Below, piece after piece: positions 1 to 10,433 of a stretch of 64,000 nucleotides of DNA. The DNA comes from Lojkania enalia (lineage: Eukaryota; Ascomycota; Dothideomycetes; Pleosporales). Location of the stretch: positions 317,974-381,973 of the forward strand of contig ML986589.1 of the NCBI GenBank assembly GCA_010094045.1, written 5' to 3'. The position numbers and the translations under genes are program-made. Positions within the stretch are counted from its first letter, which is position 1. Every line of letters begins with the position of its first letter. The notes below the pieces were generated by a model. It searched no databases, was not told the origin of the DNA, and saw nothing but the letters and a program-made list of their open reading frames with translations.

Positions 1-480
1 TGGCTGGCATTTCGTCTATAATGGTATGCTACCGGGATGAAGAGACTATGAAGCCCAGGGTAAGGCCCACGTAGATATGTGTGTCGTTGATTAATTAGCT
101 GGCTATAGATTAGCGGTTCGACTATGGTTGCTCTATCCCGTGAGTGTTTTCTTTGGGCTCAACCAGAGAACCTTCGAAACGTCAACACGTCGTGGGCCTA
201 TTTCCTCCTGGGCTGTGCGGAAGCGTGGCAGCATTGTCTCAAGAAAATTTTTCTTGCCCTGCAAAATGTTGCCTGTTATAGGAGCCACAAAGAAACATAA
301 ATATGGTTGGGATTCTCTCCTCAACAGTATCTATCGATCATTCATCGTCTATAACAGTCGTTTACCACACCTTTGAATCTTACTTTCGCTTATAGCTCAG
401 CACTCAACTTAAACATTCGCTTTCAGACTCACGGATCACACTCGCTATTCGTCAGTTGATCCAAGTATACAATACTCACC
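1..480. other. No gene seen; upstream region of the glycerate kinase gene
   Basis: Only short, unconvincing open frames occur here. The last 100 bases are pyrimidine-rich and lead to the ATG at 481, so part of this is probably promoter and 5' UTR of the next gene. Confidence 0.5.
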
Positions 481-1895
481 ATGCTTCCCAATATGGAGTC
501 CTGCGGATCAAGCATAGATACTTCTGAGAGTCGCCCAGCCATGCCAAAGCTTTCTTCTTTGAAAACCTTCGATGTTCCATCTCATACTGTGGAGGAAATT
601 ATTGCTTCTGCAGCCTCGGCTATCCCCACTCCCACTTCAGAAATCCTTGGTGGACATCCGCTCAAAGTTCTGATAGCACCATCCGGGTTCAAGGAAAGCC
701 TTGGACCGGAGCAGGTCGCCGACGCCATCGAGTCTGGTGTTCGCGAAGTTGTCGATGGCAACACTGCAATCCTACGTAAGCTACCCCTGCATGATGGCGG
801 AGAAGGGTTTTGTCGGGCTCTGGTGGCTGCGCATGGTGGAGACATCATGGACTTGGTCGTGACTGGACCCGTAGGAACGCCGATCCAGTCGCACTTAGGT
901 TTCATTGGAGAGGGAAGAAAGACGGCGGTCTTGGACATGGCCGCAGCCGCGGGCCTCCGGCTGGTTCCGACGATGTCAAGAGATCCTACTACTACTACCA
1001 CGTACGGCGTGGGAGAGTTAATGAGGAAGGCACTTGATGAAGGATGCTCAAAAATTATTGTAGGCTGCGGAGATTCCGGGACCTCTGATGGTGGAGCGGG
1101 AATGCTTCAGGCTCTGGGGGTGCGGTTATTAGAGGAAGACGGCAATGAGCTACCCAAGGGGGACGGAGGCCAATCATTGTCACGCCTGGCAAAGCTTTGC
1201 TGGGAGAATCTCCATCCTAGGCTTCGGCAGAAGTGCGGTAAGATAACCGCTCCCTTGTTGACAACTTTTCTAACGATGCCACAGACGAGAGAGTCCAAGT
1301 TGAAGCAGTATGTAACATCAAAAACGTTCTCTGCGGACCTAACGGTGTAGCTCGAATCTACGGGCCGCAGAAAGGCGCGACGCCTGAGCAGGTTGAGATT
1401 CTTGCGGCAGGGTTGGATAGGTTGGCTCAAGTGGCTGGGAAAGATTTGAATGAAGATATTTCTGGCATCCCAGGAAGCGGAGCGTCCGGTGGGCTCGGTG
1501 CTGGTCTAATGCTCCTTGGCGCTAAATTGTGCCCTCGCAGCGAAGCCATCAACGAGTTCTTTGAGTTCGATCGAGTTTTCGCCGATAATCAGTGGGACTT
1601 CGTCATCACGGCTGAGGGAAGTCTTGACTCTCAGTCGATTCGAGGAAAGATGACGACTGAGGTTGCTCGGCGAGCACGACAGCACGGGGCGCAGGTAGTA
1701 GCATTGGCAGGCACCATTGGCGAGGGGGCCGATGGGTGTTACGGGGCGGGAATCAAAGCCTTCACGAGCATCCTTAGAGGACCATCGTCCTTGGAAGAAG
1801 CGATTGCTGAGACCGAGAAACTTGTTAAAGATGGCGCCGAGAAAGTGATGCGGATGATCATGGTCGGATTGGCTCTAGGAAGACGGCAGACCTAG
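481..1895 (+). CDS. Glycerate kinase (GckA/GlxK-type family)
   Basis: Two exons, 481-1237 and 1285-1895, give 455 aa. The 47-nt intron (1238-1284) starts GTAAGA and has a CTAAC branch site before CACAG; splicing restores the frame across a stop at 1348. The kinase core begins near residue 61 (LKVLIAPSGFKESL), followed by a conserved HDGGEGF near residue 104, a GTSDGGAGMLQALG loop, and in exon 2 CNVKN/CGPNGVA-like and GSGASGGLGAG motifs and ITAEGSLDSQS near the end. These are typical of the bacterial/fungal GlxK family, which phosphorylates D-glycerate with ATP and feeds it to lower glycolysis. The 60-residue Ser/Pro-rich N-terminal extension is not part of the catalytic fold; I kept the first ATG, but a start at residue 21 is possible. 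Family assignment is firm; substrate is inferred. Confidence 0.92.
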
Positions 1896-4800
1896 TCCAA
1901 GAACGCGGCACAGGCCGCACAGCCTCGAACAAGACGAGTAGCGCCTTGGAATAAACCTTGCATGTGGCATGATACCAATACTATTGTTCTAGTCGCATGA
2001 TAACTCGTATACGACGCAATGAATGAGAGTAAGAAGTAAAGACGAATGAATGCGGTGCCATATACGAGGCTCCCCGAGATATGTCCGCAAGCTAAGCCAA
2101 TTCAGCGTTCCACGTGACAGTCCCATGACACCAGGGATTTCTACCAAGGCCACTCAATAAGATCATGAAAATACCTCATACTATCTTTATCTTGAAACCC
2201 ACAAATATCTTTTGTATGTATAATCCGGTGCGTCTTTGACAAGCATTCATCCGATGATACATGAGGTAACACCACATTGGAATTCTTAAAGATTTTGCAA
2301 AGTTCCGGCTTGAATGAAAATCTGTATTATTCAGGCTCATTGAGCAGCTATATATCAATTAATTTTTAGGGAATGGTACAGTATGTCACCGTTGACCAGA
2401 TCATATGATACTATCGCATGAAATTTGGGCCTGAAGAGATCTTCTAACATATGATTGCATATAAATTGCAAGAGACTTTCTTAATATAATGTTTATCATT
2501 TATCACCCGGCCTAGATTATAGATAGAAGAGGAGAGTAGGAACCAGAGACTCCACGAAATAACATTATCCATGATGTACTGAAGATCCCTGCAGAGAATC
2601 GAGCTTGCGCTTCCACTTGGACAGCCATTGTTATGGCTATATAAACGTACCCTGAGAAATACGAGCCTTAGTTATGGCGCTTTTTCGGACTTTAGAATGC
2701 TTTGCCTAGGTTCTGTAGCCTGCTATGAAGCGAATATAGTGTAAGCTCAGATCACGTGCCTGATGAGCTATGCAGCCCTTGACTAAGTAGTCTCATGTAC
2801 TATATATTCCCCTACTGTATCTTGACCGACAGGTCAGGACAACTATCAGCACAACCATCAATACATCCATCAATAAACGCCTATACAGTCTCCATATTCA
2901 GGCTTCTTGAGCAACAGCCTCAAGAGATCTGCTATCCACTTACCGCACCCACAGCAGTGATTTTATCCCATTAACTTGTAATCCTCATGATAGCACATTG
3001 TCCAAGAATCTTTATTAACCGTGCTTGCTGGAATCTTCACTTCGGCATCCTTGAGTACATTACCAAATTTCCTTAGGCAAGGAGGTGTATTAGAGGATAC
3101 GCCCTGGTATCTATCGTAGATTTGTAGTCATAGATTCAGGCATTTCAGTCGCTGGAAATCATCTTGCGAGAAGTTCAATGATCCACAATGTATCCTAGGC
3201 TTCAGATAGGAGCCTAGAATATAATCTTGAGTATAGCCCGAGACGGATCCAGAAATTAGGTCAAATAGTAGTAGGCACTATCCTGCCTATAAAGTTATTC
3301 GAGTCGCACAGGAAGAATAAGATCCGGTTTGCGGGTCTATTTGAGTAACGGTCGCTGCGGCTAGAAAGAAAGCTCGACTTGGAAGTGCAGCATGCGAAAT
3401 CGGATTGATTGATATCTGTCAGAGCTGGCTGGCTCTGATGAGGGTTGGAAAACTGCGTCTATTGACTAGAAATGCGAGACATGCTACATATATATCCCTG
3501 GACCTGCCAAGGGGCTAACTGTGAATAGCTTAGCCGTAACAATATCGTAGGAAACGTCCATCGCCATCGTAGCTAGCGCGCGCTTTTGAGTGGTGATAAA
3601 AGGTAATAAATGTGAGGGAACAGCATTTTCGTACTGTTGCCTTGTTTTGATGCCCAGATCTACATCCAGAACATATGAGAGGACTTCCAGTTGAAGTTAT
3701 GGCAGCAGAAGGGCCCCGGAGTGGGAGCTCATTAGCTGACTGACGGTCTTGCCAGACTAATTTGATTTTTGCAATTGAAGAGTTAGCAGCAGGAGTACTA
3801 ACTCTTGATTGGTGCTGGGGAAGCGTACCGTTAAACTTACTAGATTTTCTTTCATGTTTCTCTTTCCTCTTTAAAGTGTTTCGAACCTACAATTTTCTTC
3901 ATAGCCAGGACTCCTGCCAAGAACAGGTCGGTTGCGTCCTTATTGACACTAGTCAAAGTAATATTTCGAATAGGTTGATTTTGGGTTAGAAAAAAAAAAA
4001 TCTTTTCTACTCTGATTGTCAGTCCATTTTGTAAAGACGCAAACATACCCAGATTCAGCGTATACCTTTCACTCTAGTGTTCCGCCTAATGCAGGTGTTC
4101 AGTGTTTCGACATTTCACGATTCTGATAAAAGCAGCCATTCACAAGGAAAACAAATCAATAGAGAAAGAAAGCGTTGACAATTGGTTGGGATATCTGGCA
4201 TCAATGAATATCCGGCAATACAATCAAGCGAAATACAGCAGAGAGGCGCAACTATGCACTCGCTATAGAGTCTGAAGCATTCCCAGCCGACGCCATGATA
4301 TAGCGTTCTTTCACCAAGTTTTGAAACATCACCAGAAGTTTAAACAACGCTCACGTGACTCACTAAATGCAGAGCTATTTCCAAACATATACCTAGGGCA
4401 TGCACAATGCAAGGTCCCTCATGCTCTGTCTGCCGTACATAGAGCACTCGCTTGTATTACAGTGCACTCAGCACACCTTATACGCCACACCAACTCCCAA
4501 CAAAAATAACTGCGAATCGCCAGAACTAAGGTGAAAGCTCCGAAGATCTAACGTTACCCGCCTTCTGAGACAAACTCCACCGGACTAAAATTGATGGTTG
4601 TAGAACATCAATTAGTCTTTCCCTTCCCATTGCACGAGAAACGTAGTGGTATACTTTATCGACAGCGCATGGTTCCTCTCTTCAATGTCGACAACAACTA
4701 CTAACCGGCCCGGTATGTAAAACCTAGTTTAAGAATACTTTTGTTGTAAAGCATGATATACGGGATGACACCAAATATCTCAAGCCATATATTGGGTGGC

Positions 4801-5416
4801 ATATCTAGAGGCTCGAGGTGCAACTCTGGTCCACTGGGTGACAGACATTTGGTAGGCTCTTGCGAAACTCGGTATCGGAGGCGCACGGCTAGTGCTTCCT
4901 GCTCGAGTAGAAGGGTAGCCATGCCGAACCACTAGGTTTAAGCCCACCGTACGTCCACATGAACTAGCCATTTACGAGAAAAAAAATCGGCAACACTCTT
5001 CCTATCTGAACTCGTTAAAATTTCCTATTGGTATCTTGCTCAGTGAAGCAATGGAGATACCCGGTGGCTCCCGAGTCTTTTATTGTGCTGATCTTCTGGG
5101 AAATATTAAGGAGATGGTTCAAGAAGCTCAGATCCCGGTTCGACTAAAAATGGCAGAAGTCGAAGCTGCAATCTACGGATTGGGCCAATTCTTGTCACAG
5201 TTTGCCGTTCGGAAGCTGTACTGATTCTATGGACATGGTAAAGAGATTGCACAGGTATTACAGGAGAAGATGGGATTAAAACCAATGACACGGTTAGATT
5301 AAGGTTAGACGGATGGGTATATTGGGTATTAGGGAACTTCGGAGTGTTCCTCCTACCGAAGTCGATGTACCCAAATGTGACAAAGATCGGCATAGCACCG
5401 GGACGGTTACAATAGA
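1896..5416. other. 3.5 kb intergenic region with no supportable gene
   Basis: No open frame above 75 codons and no recognisable domain on either strand. The stretch is moderately AT-rich with many short TATA/ATAT runs. A 62-codon frame at 5036-5224 has ordinary-looking composition but no start context, splice partners or similarity I recognise. It may be a decayed gene or transposon fragment. Confidence 0.5.
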
Positions 5417-7072
5417 TTATAAGACATCGAGACTATTGAAGACAACTCTCGATCGGCCCTTCATAGCTTCATCTACTACATTACCCACGCTCTCTGCTAG
5501 GGCCTTGTCAAAAAATGCTACACCCAGTTCTTGACTGGTGAACCAACTTGCCCGGTCGAGGTTCCCCGATCCTAAAACTAACACGTCGTTGTCCACTATA
5601 GTCATTTTTAAATGACTTTGCTGTGGCTCGCCACCTTCCTTTCCTTTAGGCTTTGGACCATGCAGTGGAGAAAAGTAGGAGATTTGGAGTTTTCCAAGTC
5701 GGGGCATTGATATTGCAGCTTCTTCATCGCTTGCAGTCTGGTTGGGCCCGGATCCTAATAATTTTCTATAGCGTTTTATAAGTTTCTTGACGCACTTAGA
5801 TGTCGTAGTTCCTGCTGTTATAAGTTGCTCCAAAACCATGAGTTTATCAGATGTTACAATGGTGACATTGATGCCGCGTGCCAGGGCTTTTAGAAGTCCC
5901 GAAAGAACTGGTGGAGAGGTCAAATTAGGTGTTTGGATGCGAATACTAGCTTCAGCCTTTGCAAAGATCGTGAGAATAAAAGCATTAAGAGGTGTTGGTG
6001 GCGCAATGATCTTCTTAGTTCGGGCGAAAGGCCGAAACTGCGGGTTTCGATGATGTGGACTAGGGAGAAATATGCTCGGCACGTCTTTAATCTCAGCTTT
6101 ATTGGGATTGGAAGGAAAAGAAATGTGTATATGTCCGTGCCCAAGGTCCACGGCTCCGGTCTCTAGTCTTTCTCGTTGAGTACTTGTTCCACGGTCAAAC
6201 TCTTGCTCAGGCGACGGGCGCTCTGATCGAGCCCAGAAAAATGAGTAGAACTGAAAGAATTTATTGACAAGCGGGCCCGAAAGAGTCACACAGCCCTCAA
6301 ACCACTCTTCCCAGCTGATATTGCAAGATGGTAATATTGCCGTCTGACGGTCAATAATTATAAACTTTGGATGCATGACAGAGAATGGTAGAATGAAAAT
6401 GGATTTGATCTGCAAATCAAGCCCACCGAGTTCGGAAGGATCCGGAAGCCCGAATTTTTCAGCCCATATCGATGGCGGATAGGTCTGCCCACTGACAGAC
6501 TGCGAGTGGAAAAGTTTCTGAAATAGCGAGGACGAGGAAAAGCATAGTCGGACTCTAACTTTATGTGTGCCGCGGCGAATAGCTTTGTCCGAGATGTTCC
6601 TCAACACTTCGTTTAAAGTTTCGAGGGCCGAGGACCGAGCCCAAAAGCATGTTACAAGGATAAGTTCGTGAATCGTTGACTCGAGCAATGGTGCAAAGGA
6701 CTTGTAAATGGCCGATCCGGTGCCGGTAGAGAAAGAATGAACGGCTGAATTACTGACGAGAGACCGTGGATCTTTAACATAGTAATTTGGGTCATCATGG
6801 AGGTTTGCAGAGGCCGCAGAATCCAGGGCTGACAGAAAAGGAGTTGCGAGATGCGAGTGGTTTCTGGGGAGAGTGCCAAGTGAGACGCATTGAGTGGACA
6901 TAGTTGAGAAGAGCTCTCGCGTCAATATGGAGGAAGAACGGATGATTAGCTTTCCATGGCCCAAGTTTGACGAGTGCGTGATCAAAGGAAATCCAGAGGT
7001 AGCGTTCACGGAAGCTTGAGCAATGACCGAACGACTAGGCTTGATTGAGGAAGGCCTACCTAGGCTAGCCAT
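5417..7072 (-). CDS. Phospholipase D-like (HKD motif) domain protein
   Basis: Single exon, 551 aa. Two complete HxK(x)4D motifs are visible: HPKFIIID near residue 234 and HLKMTIVD near residue 487, the second followed by GSGNLDRASW, as in the PLDc_2 group. Two HKD motifs in one chain form one active site, so this should be a monomeric phosphodiesterase. The family includes cardiolipin synthases, phosphatidyltransferases and nucleases, so the substrate cannot be read from sequence. The N-terminus (Arg/Ser-rich, few acidic residues in the first 60) could be a mitochondrial presequence, but this is inference. The gene is divergent from RRP4 with only 187 bp between start codons. Confidence 0.85.
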   Translation of the reverse strand: MASLGRPSSIKPSRSVIAQASVNATSGFPLITHSSNLGHGKLIIRSSSILTRELFSTMSTQCVSLGTLPRNHSHLATPFLSALDSAASANLHDDPNYYVKDPRSLVSNSAVHSFSTGTGSAIYKSFAPLLESTIHELILVTCFWARSSALETLNEVLRNISDKAIRRGTHKVRVRLCFSSSSLFQKLFHSQSVSGQTYPPSIWAEKFGLPDPSELGGLDLQIKSIFILPFSVMHPKFIIIDRQTAILPSCNISWEEWFEGCVTLSGPLVNKFFQFYSFFWARSERPSPEQEFDRGTSTQRERLETGAVDLGHGHIHISFPSNPNKAEIKDVPSIFLPSPHHRNPQFRPFARTKKIIAPPTPLNAFILTIFAKAEASIRIQTPNLTSPPVLSGLLKALARGINVTIVTSDKLMVLEQLITAGTTTSKCVKKLIKRYRKLLGSGPNQTASDEEAAISMPRLGKLQISYFSPLHGPKPKGKEGGEPQQSHLKMTIVDNDVLVLGSGNLDRASWFTSQELGVAFFDKALAESVGNVVDEAMKGRSRVVFNSLDVL

Positions 7073-7259
7073 TGCATTCCTGCAAGCCCCGCTTTATCTC
7101 CGCCAAAATTCCAACCCCGAGGAACAATACCCTTACCTCGTTCCTATAGACGAGCCCAAATTCCTCCTGACTGTTCAATCAAGCCCTGAGCTGCTTTGAA
7201 ATCTCATCGACTGTTCATCTTGTCGCAGGTTCCTCCATAGCGGGGCCTCCGTCCTCAAA
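7073..7259. promoter_or_regulatory. Short bidirectional promoter region (PLD-like / RRP4)
   Basis: The 187 bp between the two divergent start codons must hold both core promoters and both 5' UTRs unless one transcript starts inside the other gene. Pyrimidine-rich tracts are present on the RRP4 side. No specific factor site is claimed. Confidence 0.5.
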
Positions 7260-8294
7260 ATGCCCATATCAATCCTTCCCCCGGCCGTTCAAGTCCCGAT
7301 TCACGATGACGCCGCTGCCGAAGACTCCGATATTGAAATGTCAGACGATGAGAATGACTTCGCGCCAACATCAAAGAAATCATCGCATAATATTGTGACA
7401 CCCGGAGAGACGATCACCACCGACCCGCAATGGATGCGCGGCCACGGCACCTACATTCCTCCCTCGTCCACAACGATAATATCCACCGTTGCTGGTACCC
7501 TCCATAAAACAAATAAGCTGCTTTCCGTGCAGCCGCTTCGGGCCCGGTACAATCCTGAAATCGGTGATCTGGTAATAGGTCGCATCGTCTCCGTTCAGAC
7601 CAAGAAATGGAGTGTGGATATTGCAGGGCCAATGCTGGCGAGCTTGCCGTTGAGCGCGATAAACCTTCCCGGTGGAATCCTGCGCAGAAGGACGGCAGTG
7701 GATGAGTTGAACATCAGGACATTCTTCAGCGAGGGCGATCTTCTAGTCGCGGAAGTACAGAGTTTGCATTCGGACGGGAGTGCGTCGCTACACACACGAT
7801 CGCTAAAGTATGGAAAACTTAGAAACGGAATGTTTACCGCTCTATCCGGCGCAGGTGGTGGCATCCTGTCGCGTCGCGGTGGTATTGTGAGGTCTCGACG
7901 GCAGGTCTTCACGCTACAGACGGCGTCCGGAGAGATCTCCGTAATCTTGGGTGTCAATGGATATATTTTCGTTTCTAAACATACGGAGGGCAAAGAAGGG
8001 AAGGAGACCAGCATCACAAAGTTAGAGGAGAGTGTTTCAGAGACACTTTATTCGAGCCAGAACGATGAGTTGGACCCTGGAATCTTGAAGGAGATTGCTA
8101 GGGTAAGCACGCTTATCAAGGGCTTAGTTGCTTGCGGGACGAAGGTAGACGAGGACATGATTGTGAGGGTCTACGAGACAGCAGTAGATATGGAAGCGGA
8201 ACAGGTGAGCATGGGCGAGAAACTCATTGATACTGCCGGGGGCCCAAAGGGAGTGGTTCAGAGCGTTCTTGCTCGATTGCAGGGCGGAAGTTGA
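7260..8294 (+). CDS. rrp4: Exosome complex subunit RRP4
   Basis: Single exon, 344 aa. RRP4 is one of the three S1/KH cap proteins of the RNA exosome, which processes and degrades rRNA, snoRNA and mRNA in nucleus and cytoplasm. Visible features are an acidic N-terminus (residues 15-35), the RRP4 N-terminal signature VTPGETI...MRGHGTY (about 50-70), an S1 domain (about 95-175, with GDLVIGRI and KWSVDI) and a KH-type region with VILGVNGYIFV. The hallmark RRP4 order NTD-S1-KH and the insert LHTRSLKYGKL are all present. Length is close to the yeast protein (359 aa). It ends 253 bp from the convergent TMEM234-like gene. Confidence 0.93.
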   Translation: MPISILPPAVQVPIHDDAAAEDSDIEMSDDENDFAPTSKKSSHNIVTPGETITTDPQWMRGHGTYIPPSSTTIISTVAGTLHKTNKLLSVQPLRARYNPEIGDLVIGRIVSVQTKKWSVDIAGPMLASLPLSAINLPGGILRRRTAVDELNIRTFFSEGDLLVAEVQSLHSDGSASLHTRSLKYGKLRNGMFTALSGAGGGILSRRGGIVRSRRQVFTLQTASGEISVILGVNGYIFVSKHTEGKEGKETSITKLEESVSETLYSSQNDELDPGILKEIARVSTLIKGLVACGTKVDEDMIVRVYETAVDMEAEQVSMGEKLIDTAGGPKGVVQSVLARLQGGS

Positions 8295-8547
8295 AAATCT
8301 CGCGAGGTCTAACGGATATGATACCCAGAGCTACTGCTCTACCCCGCTAGAAGCGCTATATTGGGGCAAATTAGAGGGGAAATAAGCACGGCAAACACAA
8401 AGGCCTTTCTGAAGCAGAACGCCGCCAACTCTACAGAAATCAGACAAAGGCCTACAGGACGGGCTCTATTAGACTCAAACAAAGACGTAGATACCAATGG
8501 CCAAACCAATTATTTCGTGCCTATATGACCGAATGTAATGCTTTTAG

Positions 8548-9091
8548 TTATGAGCTTTTGCTCTGCACACACAATGCGATACCACCTAATACGAAAGCCA
8601 TGCCTAACCAAGTGTCTCTACTAATGACTTTCTTTTCCGCCCACCACTCTCCCAGCACGGTAAACAGAAATGCTAACGAATTCGTGATTGGCACAGTCAA
8701 GCTCAACTCTATTCGTCCGTCAGTGTCCCATTCTCTAGCATGTAACCACTTCCCTTGCCCAATTCGCCTAGCCAAGTATTGACTTACCCGCCTTCCCAAT
8801 GAGAACGAAGAACCACACACTCCCGGTAACATTCAGTAACAGCGGCACTGCATACGCCGGCCTACTCAGTACCCCTATTACGGCGTACCATATTCCTAAC
8901 AGCTTCCTCTTCAGCCACGAGTTGTTGGGGTCAGCCAGAGAAGGGCGTTGCGGCGGGGTGTAATTCATAGCGGCCTTGCGCATAAAGGGTGTCGTGAGCC
9001 CCCAGCATGCGCCCACAAGAAGGAATCCTAGGATCCATCGGATGAGGGAGGGTTGCGGAGGGGATTCGGGGAGTAGTGGGTTGGGGTCCAT
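8548..9091 (-). CDS. TMEM234/UPF0546-family small membrane protein
   Basis: Two exons on the minus strand: 8788-9091 (first) and 8548-8708, joined across a 79-nt intron (8709-8787; GTAAGT...CTGAC...ATAG), giving 154 aa. Exon 1 holds two to three hydrophobic segments beginning ILGFLLVGACWGLTTPF. Exon 2 opens with LSLTVPITNSLAFLFTVLGE, a signature of the TMEM234 family (EamA/DMT-like fold), and ends with a final membrane segment. The junction restores the family sequence ...GKA-E-LSLTVPI. Start chosen at 9091 because it sits just before the first membrane segment; the frame is open further upstream, so a longer form is possible. Molecular function of the family is not established. Confidence 0.85.
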
Positions 9092-10433
9092 TAGGTACCA
9101 TGCGAGGCGAAAGTAACAGACAGAAATTGCGGAAGTAGACCAAGGTCTATCAAACAGTGCGAAATGGAAGAATGAATCGTTGCGTGCGAATAGAGTCCTC
9201 AAAATGCTCCATGGGGACAGACTTATGGACGGAGAGTCGCGAAATTACATAGGAGCGGGCTCAGGGCGATTCGGAGCAGGATACTTGGTACGTGCGAGCT
9301 TCCAACATTTTTTGCTCGTCATCGTGAGTCTATGGGGTATCAATGTTCTCCATCATCACAAAATCAGAAACTTATCTCGTCACTCCGATCCACGATCCAC
9401 CGCTTGCACTGGTCATTTCTGGCCTAGATCTGTTGTCAGTCATTGGCGCGGCCCACCGGCTATTAATCAGGCCCGTAAGACTGGTGTACAACTAAATCAC
9501 TATAGAGTAGTTTCAATTGATAAGTATCTTACATTCACTAGAGTATTCCTCTCATTTAGTCACTTATCAAACTCTCTCTTCTTTGAACTCGTTGAACAAC
9601 TTTCGACCATCGTGTCTGGGTTCCAAATTGCCAGGTCCACGGCTGTTTGCGGACTGCCAACCACCCTCATTCCGAGCGCCTGGGATGGCAGGTCTCGGCC
9701 ACCGTGGTTTTAGTCGTACTATTCCCTACAACCCCGCTATTTGTGCTGTCTCCCAGCGCGAAATAGTGACGTTTTGTTCAGGCCGACTCTTGATTGAATC
9801 GACTGTACCGTCTGTACAAGATGAAGTTTCCCTTCACCTTTTCCAATCTAGAGACCCGATGGACAGGAGAGATGTACCGGGTGACCGGTATTATCCGGCC
9901 ATACAACAGCAGTTGGCCCAGGAATGCAGGGTGGCGGGTTCGAAGCACCGATATGTCGCTGTTTGCAGTAAGCTGCCAGAACCCGCCCGCCACACCCCCC
10001 CACGGAATGTTCCGGCCGTCTGTTTGTCGTGTTGGCAGCCTTTGCAAAGCCATCAAACCTGCCGTCATCATGGGAAGAAGCTTATGTTAACCTGCATTCC
10101 TCGGGCAGTGCTAGACTTAGACCGCACCATGCCAGGAATGCCAAAAGAAAGTAGAGGCTGGTAGGAACTTGCAAGCACATGATGCAGCAAGTATATATCG
10201 AGTATAGGTTTTTCTACTTACAGTAGTTTTCACTATTTGCTTCATGCATCATTGCACGTCGTCCCATATTTGCTACTGCAGCTTCTATGCAGGTACGATT
10301 TCCCCAATTGTACCACTATTTTGCGCCCTTGCCGCAACTACTTCCTTCACGGCCAACCCAGAGATCTGGTTGACAGCCCACGTGAAAGACACGCTTCATA
10401 TCGTCTTTACTGCACCTCCACACAGACATCTCA
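9092..10433. other. Divergent upstream region of the TMEM234-like gene and wetA
   Basis: About 1.3 kb without convincing coding sequence. Overlapping frames of up to 215 codons are rich in Cys, His, Arg and Pro and match nothing I know. A long leader is common upstream of fungal developmental regulators. The wetA-proximal half carries a cluster of CATTCC hexamers, annotated separately. Confidence 0.5.
9668..10140. promoter_or_regulatory. Cluster of five CATTCC hexamers upstream of wetA (candidate AbaA sites)
   Basis: CATTCC occurs on the plus strand at 9668-9673 and 10095-10100, and on the minus strand (GGAATG) at 9921-9926, 10004-10009 and 10135-10140. The TEA/ATTS-domain regulator AbaA binds CATTCY, and wetA is its classical downstream target in Aspergillus. 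By simple base odds fewer than one CATTCC would be expected in 470 bp on both strands. That these are functional AbaA sites is inference. Confidence 0.45.

Noticed and set aside
113..130. GGTTCGA words resembling a tRNA T-loop
   Set aside because: No acceptor stem or anticodon arm could be paired around this or the other GTTCGA sites I looked at; no tRNA gene is claimed in the window.
582..1001. 139-codon frame antisense to the glycerate kinase
   Set aside because: Shadow of a strong coding exon; no domain or conserved feature of its own.
9180..10164. Overlapping plus-strand frames (177 and 215 codons) upstream of wetA
   Set aside because: Cys/His/Pro/Arg-rich random-looking sequence without domain, good start or splice partners; better explained as promoter and leader.
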